Shown here: positions 7,082 through 10,605 of the stretch, one piece after another
How positions within the stretch are numbered: position 1 is the first letter of the stretch
Layout: each line of letters starts with the position of its first letter
NCBI GenBank assembly: GCA_009704425.1
Contig: WLEG01000046.1
Location: 1-10,605 of the forward strand
Direction of reading: 5' to 3'
DNA length: 10,605 nucleotides
Source: Actinomycetota bacterium
GTDB taxonomy: Bacteria > Actinomycetota > Acidimicrobiia > Acidimicrobiales > Ilumatobacteraceae
Notes under the pieces: generated by a model
What the model was told of the DNA's origin: nothing
Database searches by the model: none
Seen by the model: the letters and a program-made list of their open reading frames with translations, nothing else
Position numbers and translations under genes: made by a program

Positions 7082-8158
7082 TCATTCGGCGACGAAGCCG
7101 GGCCACGAACGCATGTATCCCACGAAACCGTCGCTCAGACCCTCGGCCCGCAGCTCGTCGGCGGTCACCGGAAGCGAACGCATGACCACGCTCGGATCGG
7201 ACGCGACCATTCGCGGAAAGTCGTGATGCAGGATGGCGGCCCGACCGAGAGCGACGATGTCGGCCCCGGCGTCGATCGCCCGGGAGATGTCGGCCCCGCC
7301 GTACAACTTGCCGGCCACCGCGAGTCGCACCTTCCCCCGTGGAAGTTCGGCGAACACGTCGATGAGCCGGCGATCGGCCCAGCCCGGGTCGTGCGTCTGG
7401 GCGAAGCAGTCCCACAGCGACATGTCGATCATGTCGACCTTGCCGCCGTCGACCAACCATCCGAACACCTCGCGGATCTCGTCGATCACCATTCCGAATC
7501 TCTCGGGTGACAAACGGACACCGATGTGGAAATCCTCTCCGCACCGCGCGCGGATTCCGTCGATGACGTCGAGGAGCAACCGGGCCCGATTGGCGAGCGA
7601 CCCTCCGTACGCGTCGTCACGATGATTCAGTTCCGACGACAGGAATTGGCAGATCATGTATCCGTGCGCGCCGTGCAACTCGACGCCGTGGAACCCGGCG
7701 TGGTGGCAACGCACCGCGGCGGCGACGAAATCCTCGGACAACTGTTCCACCTCCGCGGTGGACAACGCCCGCGCACCGGTGGAGGGGTCGTCGGACGGGC
7801 ACACGGGATCGGTGCCGATCAGATCCTTGGGCGAACGATTACCCGCATGATGAAGCTGGACGATCGCCACACTTCCTTCGGCCGCGATGTCGCGGGCCAG
7901 ACGAGCGAGCCCCGGCACGTGATCGTCGGAGAACGTTCCCAACTGGCCCGGAAATCCCTGGCCCACCCGCTGAACGTGCGCCGCGCACGTCATGGTCAAA
8001 CCGAATCCTCCCCGAGCCCTCATGGTGAGCCAGTGGTGTTCCTCGTCCGAGAGGCTGCCGTCGGCATGGCTCTGCATGTTGGTGAGCGGGGCCAGCATGA
8101 ATCGATTCGGCATCGCGGGACCGTGGGCGAACGAAACCGGATCGGAGAAACTCGTCAT
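7082..8158 (-). CDS. Old Yellow Enzyme-type NADH:flavin oxidoreductase (FMN)
   Basis: A 358-residue single-domain (beta/alpha)8 flavoenzyme of the NADH:flavin oxidoreductase/Old Yellow Enzyme family, expected to bind FMN and reduce activated C=C bonds with NAD(P)H. Seen: NRFMLAPLTNMQ (18-29) at the first strand, VQLHHAGNRS (100-109) with FMN-contacting Q101, HGAHGYMICQFLS (162-174) whose H162, H165 and Y167 match the substrate-binding His/His/Tyr of the YqjM-like branch, NHRDDAYGGSLANRARL (178-194), GVRLSPE (213-219), and the FMN-phosphate region AGKLYGG (282-288) with GRA (305-307). It lacks the FeS and second flavin domain of 2,4-dienoyl-CoA reductases. The ATG is 21 nt downstream of the MFS stop and is preceded by a G-rich stretch (TGGGGGC). 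The physiological substrate is unknown. A detoxification or degradation role beside an exporter is plausible. Confidence 0.9.
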   Translation of the reverse strand: MTSFSDPVSFAHGPAMPNRFMLAPLTNMQSHADGSLSDEEHHWLTMRARGGFGLTMTCAAHVQRVGQGFPGQLGTFSDDHVPGLARLARDIAAEGSVAIVQLHHAGNRSPKDLIGTDPVCPSDDPSTGARALSTAEVEQLSEDFVAAAVRCHHAGFHGVELHGAHGYMICQFLSSELNHRDDAYGGSLANRARLLLDVIDGIRARCGEDFHIGVRLSPERFGMVIDEIREVFGWLVDGGKVDMIDMSLWDCFAQTHDPGWADRRLIDVFAELPRGKVRLAVAGKLYGGADISRAIDAGADIVALGRAAILHHDFPRMVASDPSVVMRSLPVTADELRAEGLSDGFVGYMRSWPGFVAE

Positions 8159-8179
8159 GCCCCCAGCCTGACAAGCGGA

Positions 8180-9415
8180 CTAGCCCGTGGGCGAATCCAC
8201 CGAACCGAGCGTGTCGCGGACGTCGTAATTCCACAGTTCCGGCAACGCACCGCGCATCGAACCCACCGCCCCGGTGCAGAGAAGGCCACCGATCACCAAC
8301 GAACCGCGGACGGATGTCATGCGGGCGGTGACCGTCGCGCGGACCTGTCCCAACTGCGGACCGATCGAATACGAGAGCAACTCGATGCCGGCCATGCGTC
8401 CGCGCAACCGGTCGGGAATCGTCAGGTTCCAGATCAGCATGCGGAACAATCCGCTCACCATGTCGGCCGCTCCGGCGAAAACCAGACATCCCAACACCCA
8501 CCAGATCGAACCCACCATGCCGGCGGCGCCGATCGCCACGCCCCAGACCATGCCGGCGAACACCACGAATCGCCCGTGATGGACGACGCGCTTCGACCAA
8601 CGCGACGTCGCCGAGGCGATCAATTCGCCCACCGACAACGCGGTGTACATCACTCCGAGGCTCCACGTGGCGTCGTACTCGTCGGCGATGAACGGGAACA
8701 GAGCGAAGGGAAAGGCGAACAACATCGCGAGCGTGTCGCACACGTACGTTCCCATGATGTCGCGCCTCGTGCGCACGTAACGGAAGGCCTGCCGCAACTC
8801 CTCGATCGGATGAGCGTGCTCCGCACGGAGGTTCGGCACCGGATCCAAGCGGAAGATCAACGTCGCACTCACGACGAACGTGGCGAGGTCGAAGAGATAG
8901 GCGGCCTCCACCCCACCGAGAGCGATGAGAAATCCGCCGATGGCCGGCCCGACCACGCGCGCCGAACTGCCACGAAACGAGTTGAGGGCTCCGGCGGCCG
9001 AGAGCTGGCTCGCGGGCACCACGCGCGGGACGATGCTCTCGAGGCTGGGTCGTTGCAGACTGTCGATCGCCGAGATCAACACGGCCACGACGTAGATCGG
9101 CCACACCTGCGCCGCGTCACCACGCCAGGCGTTGAACAACAGCACCACCACACCGAACATGAAGGCCGTCTCGGTGACGAGCACCATGGTTCGACGATCG
9201 ATGCGATCCGCCAGCACGCCTCCCCACAGACCGAACACGACGAGGGGCACGATCTCGAGCAGACCGAGAACGCCCACCGCCACGTACGAACCGGTGATGT
9301 CGGCCACCTGATACGGCATGGCCACGAAGGTCGCCGCCGAACCCAGTCCGGTCACCAGACCCGACCCGAACAGCAGTCGATACTGGTGATTTTCGCGCAA
9401 CGGCGTCAGGTCCAC
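8180..9415 (-). CDS. MFS transporter, EntS-like exporter family
   Basis: Starting at the GTG at 9415 the protein has 411 residues and about 10-12 hydrophobic membrane segments. The frame is open to 9586, but the extra 57 residues are polar and Arg-rich and cover regulatory DNA. LRENHQYRLLFGSGLVTGLG (6-25) is the typical cytoplasmic N-terminus plus first helix of this group. Motif A is present as GGVLADRIDRRTMVL (65-79). The central loop follows helix 6 (about 190-220, with HPIEELRQAFRYVRTRRD), and PDRLRGRMAGI (334-344) is the matching loop of the second half. These features resemble EntS-type drug/siderophore exporters in the inner membrane. It is the first gene of the four-gene - strand operon. 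The GTG has no strong Shine-Dalgarno. The exported compound is not deducible; no siderophore genes are in view. Confidence 0.83.
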   Translation of the reverse strand: MDLTPLRENHQYRLLFGSGLVTGLGSAATFVAMPYQVADITGSYVAVGVLGLLEIVPLVVFGLWGGVLADRIDRRTMVLVTETAFMFGVVVLLFNAWRGDAAQVWPIYVVAVLISAIDSLQRPSLESIVPRVVPASQLSAAGALNSFRGSSARVVGPAIGGFLIALGGVEAAYLFDLATFVVSATLIFRLDPVPNLRAEHAHPIEELRQAFRYVRTRRDIMGTYVCDTLAMLFAFPFALFPFIADEYDATWSLGVMYTALSVGELIASATSRWSKRVVHHGRFVVFAGMVWGVAIGAAGMVGSIWWVLGCLVFAGAADMVSGLFRMLIWNLTIPDRLRGRMAGIELLSYSIGPQLGQVRATVTARMTSVRGSLVIGGLLCTGAVGSMRGALPELWNYDVRDTLGSVDSPTG

Positions 9416-9440
9416 GTCACCATTCTGACCCGACGCGCAC

Positions 9441-9474
9441 CGTCGGCGATGGTTCGCGACCATCGGACGCCGAC
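9441..9474. promoter_or_regulatory. Interrupted inverted repeat upstream of the MFS gene
   Basis: The inner arms CGATGGT (9447-9453) and ACCATCG (9459-9465) are perfect inverse copies around a 5-nt spacer. Outer arms GTCGG (9442-9446) and CCGAC (9470-9474) continue the symmetry after a 4-nt one-sided bulge. The element lies 27-59 nt upstream of the MFS start codon. It could be an operator for a dimeric repressor of the exporter operon, or a hairpin in the 5' leader. No regulator gene is in the window. Confidence 0.45.
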
Positions 9475-9482
9475 CCGAAATC

Positions 9483-9549
9483 GCTCGGAAAACCGGTGGT
9501 TTCGGCCCCTCGGGGGCTCGGAAAAATGATGTGAAAAAACGCTCGGAAA
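9483..9549 (+). repeat. Three direct copies of GCTCGGAAA upstream of HU gene
   Basis: Identical GCTCGGAAA nonamers occur at 9483-9491, 9516-9524 and 9541-9549, spaced 33 and 25 bp apart and all in the same orientation toward the HU gene. The first two extend to GCTCGGAAAA. All lie upstream of the proposed -10 box, where activator or repressor sites would be expected. No known factor was recognised for this motif. Confidence 0.55.
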
Positions 9550-9570
9550 TCCGCGATCGGCGCGAATCCT

Positions 9571-9576
9571 TGTAAT
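9571..9576 (+). promoter_or_regulatory. Candidate -10 box of the HU gene
   Basis: TGTAAT matches the sigma-70 -10 consensus at 5 of 6 positions and ends 12 nt before the HU ATG. A start of transcription 6-8 nt downstream would fall at about 9582-9584, leaving a leader of only about 5-7 nt with no room for a Shine-Dalgarno. No convincing -35 hexamer lies 16-18 bp upstream, so the box is tentative. Confidence 0.4.
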
Positions 9577-9588
9577 AAGTTCGCATCC

Positions 9589-10035
9589 ATGAAGAAACGT
9601 GAACTCATCCAAGCAGTATCTGACCACACCGGACTCGACAAGAAGACGGCCACCGCGGCCGTCGAGGGAACGATCGACGTCATCCTGGCCAACGTGGCCA
9701 AGGGTGAAATCGTGAACATCTCCGGGTTCGCCAAGTTCGCCAAGATCAAGCGTCCGGCGCGCATGGGTCGCAACCCAGCCACCGGCGAGACGATCAAGAT
9801 TGCGGCGAAGACCGTGGCCAAGATCACTGCGCTCAAGGGATTCAAGGACATCGCCCTCGGCGCCGCCCCCGCTCCCAAGCTGAACAAGGCTGGCGCCGCC
9901 AAGGCCGCTCCCGCCAAGAAGGCCGCTCCGGCCAAGAAGAAGGCAGTCGCCAAGAAGGCTGCGCCCGCCAAGAAGAAGGCCGCTCCGGCCAAGAAGAAGG
10001 CGGTCGCGAAGAAGGCCCCGGCCAAGCGTCGCTGA
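9589..10035 (+). CDS. hupB: HU-family histone-like DNA-binding protein with lysine/alanine-rich tail
   Basis: A 148-residue nucleoid protein. Residues 1-90 are a full HU domain: the dimerising helices (MKKRELIQAVSDHTGLDKKT onward, 1-36), the core around ISGFAKFAKIKRPARMGRNP (44-63) and the second arm strand TGETIKIAAKTVAKI (65-79). P63, in RNP, is at the position where HU arms intercalate and kink DNA. Residues 91-148 form a disordered, strongly basic tail built of PAKK, APAKKK and AVAKK units. This is the actinobacterial HupB/Hlp design, reminiscent of histone H1. Such proteins compact DNA and bind sites with little sequence preference. The ATG at 9589 is the only sensible start, giving the canonical MKKRELI N-terminus, yet it has no Shine-Dalgarno. 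The gene is monocistronic: divergent from the MFS operon and closed by a terminator. The tail DNA is internally repeated. Confidence 0.95.
   Translation: MKKRELIQAVSDHTGLDKKTATAAVEGTIDVILANVAKGEIVNISGFAKFAKIKRPARMGRNPATGETIKIAAKTVAKITALKGFKDIALGAAPAPKLNKAGAAKAAPAKKAAPAKKKAVAKKAAPAKKKAAPAKKKAVAKKAPAKRR
9922..10017 (+). repeat. 57-bp-period direct repeat coding for the HU tail
   Basis: A 39-bp block at 9922-9960 recurs at 9979-10017. Both encode the 13 residues AAPAKKKAVAKKA, separated by an 18-bp APAKKK link. The two copies differ at 3 bases, all in third codon positions, so the protein repeat is exact. Shorter PAKK units precede it. Such blocks can expand or contract in frame by recombination. 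Confidence 0.8.
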
Positions 10036-10039
10036 CCGA

Positions 10040-10053
10040 GGCGCTTCGGCGCT
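10040..10053 (+). other. UUCG-capped hairpin after the HU stop codon
   Basis: GGCGC-TTCG-GCGCT begins 5 nt after the HU stop. It folds into four GC pairs plus one G-U pair closed by C(UUCG)G, an unusually stable tetraloop. It is followed by GAAGAAA, not a T-run, so it is not a terminator itself. It may block 3' exonucleases or support the terminator that follows. Confidence 0.5.
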
Positions 10054-10066
10054 GAAGAAATGTCGG

Positions 10067-10101
10067 ACACCCCGTCGCGCGAGCGGCGGGGTGTTTCGTT
10101 T
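10067..10101 (+). terminator. Rho-independent terminator of the HU gene
   Basis: ACACCCCGTCGC (10067-10078) pairs with GCGGCGGGGTGT (10083-10094) as a 12-bp stem with one G-U pair. The 4-nt loop GCGA is a GNRA tetraloop. TTCGTTT follows at 10095-10101. The stem begins 32 nt after the HU stop. On the - strand the tail after the stem is only weakly T-rich, so termination of the convergent gene here is less certain. Confidence 0.8.
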
Positions 10102-10113
10102 CCCCGACTCACA

Positions 10114-10155
10114 CGTCGGCGATCACCCGTCGCCGTTCACTCGTCGCCGTTCACT
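10114..10155 (-). repeat. 14-bp tandem repeat containing stop codons
   Basis: Read on the - strand, AGTGAACGGCGACG occurs twice without interruption (10155-10142 and 10141-10128), followed by a third copy matching at 11 of 14 positions (10127-10114). The first copy includes the TGA of the hypothetical gene (10153-10151). Further TGAs occur at exact 14-nt steps (10139-10137, 10125-10123), which places stops in all three reading frames. Confidence 0.8.
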
Positions 10156-10603
10156 CTTGGTCGGGGGACCAGCGATCGGCCGTCACGGTGAGACGTAGGG
10201 TTCCGATCGGCGCCGCAGGATCGATGTCGACCGGTGCCTTGTCGAAGATCACCTCGATCGAACCGCCGGCCGGGATCACCACGCCGGCCGGCAGGCGCGC
10301 GCCGATGTCCTCGAACACACGACCCGAGACGTCCACGGCATCGGCCGACGCGTTGGTGATGGTGGCCCTGATCACGCGCCCGGATTCGTCCTGCTCGACG
10401 ATGTCGACCCTCACCTCCGGATCGTCGGCCTGCGCCGGAGGCAGGTACTTGTCCGATTCCAAGTAGAAGCGTCGTTTCGGTACCACGTACTGCTCCATCA
10501 GGATGCGCTGCGCCTGCTCGAGACTCTGGCTCGATCCGTACTGCCCCCACGTGCGGCGATCGAGTTCGGCGTCGGCGGACATCAGCGAGAACAACTCGGC
10601 CAC
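10151..10603 (-). CDS. Unrecognised protein with beta-sandwich-like C-terminus, possibly partial at the 5' end
   Basis: At least 150 codons are visible. The frame stays open to the edge of the window, so the true start may lie outside. Candidate starts inside are GTG at 10603 and ATG at 10582. I do not recognise the family. Residues 1-60 (counted from GTG 10603) are helical and charged, with SLEQAQRILMEQYVVPKRRF (27-46). About 66-145 alternate hydrophobic and polar residues in strands with Gly/Pro/Asn turns (VRVDIVEQ, RATITNASADAVDVSGRVF, PAGGSIEVIFD, GTLRLTVTADRW), resembling an Ig-like or FN3-like sandwich. No signal peptide, membrane helix or catalytic motif is visible in this part. It is convergent with the HU gene, with the terminator between them. 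It ends inside a 14-bp tandem repeat. The reading frame looks real because of its codon bias; the function is unknown. Confidence 0.6.
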   Translation of the reverse strand: MAELFSLMSADAELDRRTWGQYGSSQSLEQAQRILMEQYVVPKRRFYLESDKYLPPAQADDPEVRVDIVEQDESGRVIRATITNASADAVDVSGRVFEDIGARLPAGVVIPAGGSIEVIFDKAPVDIDPAAPIGTLRLTVTADRWSPDQE

Positions 10604-10605
10604 CC

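Larger units (their letters stand above)
9416..9588. other. Divergent intergenic region between MFS operon and HU gene
   Basis: This 173-bp stretch separates two divergent genes and must carry both promoters. It is more A-rich than its surroundings, with runs AAAA (9489-9492), AAAAA (9522-9526), AAAAAA (9534-9539) and AAA (9547-9549). A short GC dyad, GCCCC-TCG-GGGGC, sits at 9505-9517. No good promoter for the - strand operon could be identified by eye. Confidence 0.75.

Noticed and set aside
4162..7185. A 1007-codon open frame on the + strand, antisense to the CoA-transferase and ABC-F genes
   Set aside because: It lies exactly opposite two well-supported genes with intact motifs. Its product is rich in Arg/Gly/His/Gln/Val with no domain. 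Long antisense open frames are expected in GC-rich DNA with strong third-position bias.
9505..9517. GCCCC-TCG-GGGGC hairpin as a terminator
   Set aside because: It has only 5 bp and no T-run on either side in the right direction, and it lies upstream of both divergent genes.
7526..9529. A 667-codon open frame on the + strand, antisense to the oxidoreductase and MFS genes
   Set aside because: Same reason: it mirrors two real genes and runs through the intergenic region, with low-complexity His/Arg/Glu-rich content and no recognisable fold.
9416..9586. N-terminal extension of the MFS protein by 57 residues
   Set aside because: The extra residues are Arg/Ser-rich and unlike an MFS N-terminus. 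They would cover the dyad, direct repeats and divergent promoter region. The GTG at 9415 starts directly before the typical MFS N-terminal sequence.
9417..10112. A 231-codon - strand frame opposite the HU gene with repeated Ala/Phe-rich segments
   Set aside because: The repeats (such as AAFFLAGAAF) are simply the antisense reading of the HU PAKK tail. They mimic hydrophobic helices but have no independent support.
1..10605. Defence island, CRISPR, prophage or integrated element
   Set aside because: No repeat-spacer array, integrase, transposase, tRNA attachment site or recognisable defence domain was seen, and composition is even across the window.

Overview
The window is high-GC, gene-dense DNA with strongly G/C-biased third codon positions. 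It carries an LPXTG surface-protein tail and an HU-type DNA-binding protein with a long PAKK-type lysine/alanine tail. This combination points to an actinobacterium. The style resembles the Acidimicrobiia (Ilumatobacter-like lineages), but that is an inference from composition and protein flavour and has not been searched. No tRNA, rRNA, CRISPR array, transposase, phage gene or recognisable defence system was seen.

Left arm (1-3864, + strand). The C-terminus of a sortase-anchored protein (LPSTG, membrane segment, basic tail) is followed by three sugar genes: a GT4-type glycosyltransferase, an alpha/alpha-barrel glycosidase-like protein and a GH130 glycoside phosphorylase/hydrolase. Each gene overlaps the next by exactly 4 nt (GTGA, ATGA, ATGA), so all four are probably one translationally coupled message. 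The three sugar proteins are probably cytoplasmic and may build or remodel a mannose-type glycan. A link to the wall-anchored protein upstream is attractive but unproven.

Middle (3871-9415, - strand). Four genes in one direction with gaps of 21, 10 and 9 nt: an MFS exporter, an Old Yellow Enzyme-type flavin oxidoreductase, a Uup-like ABC-F ATPase and a 4-hydroxybutyrate/acetyl-CoA CoA-transferase. This looks like an operon of ordinary housekeeping and catabolic functions. It meets the sugar cluster tail to tail: the two stop codons are 6 nt apart and lie inside one perfect 14-bp palindrome.

Intergenic 9416-9588 is the only sizeable non-coding stretch. It separates the MFS operon from the divergent HU gene. 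It holds an interrupted inverted repeat near the MFS start, three copies of GCTCGGAAA with A-tracts, and a -10-like box so close to the HU start that the HU mRNA may be nearly leaderless.

Right end. The HU gene (9589-10035) has an internally repetitive tail. It ends in two hairpins, the second a good rho-independent terminator. Convergent to it is the C-terminal part (or whole) of an unrecognised protein with a beta-sandwich-like C-terminus. Its stop codon lies in a 14-bp tandem repeat that puts TGA in all three frames.

The genes mostly belong to known families. The most distinctive items are the coupled LPXTG-GT4-barrel-GH130 cassette and the regulatory and repeat structures around the HU gene. 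No clearly undescribed system can be claimed from sequence alone.
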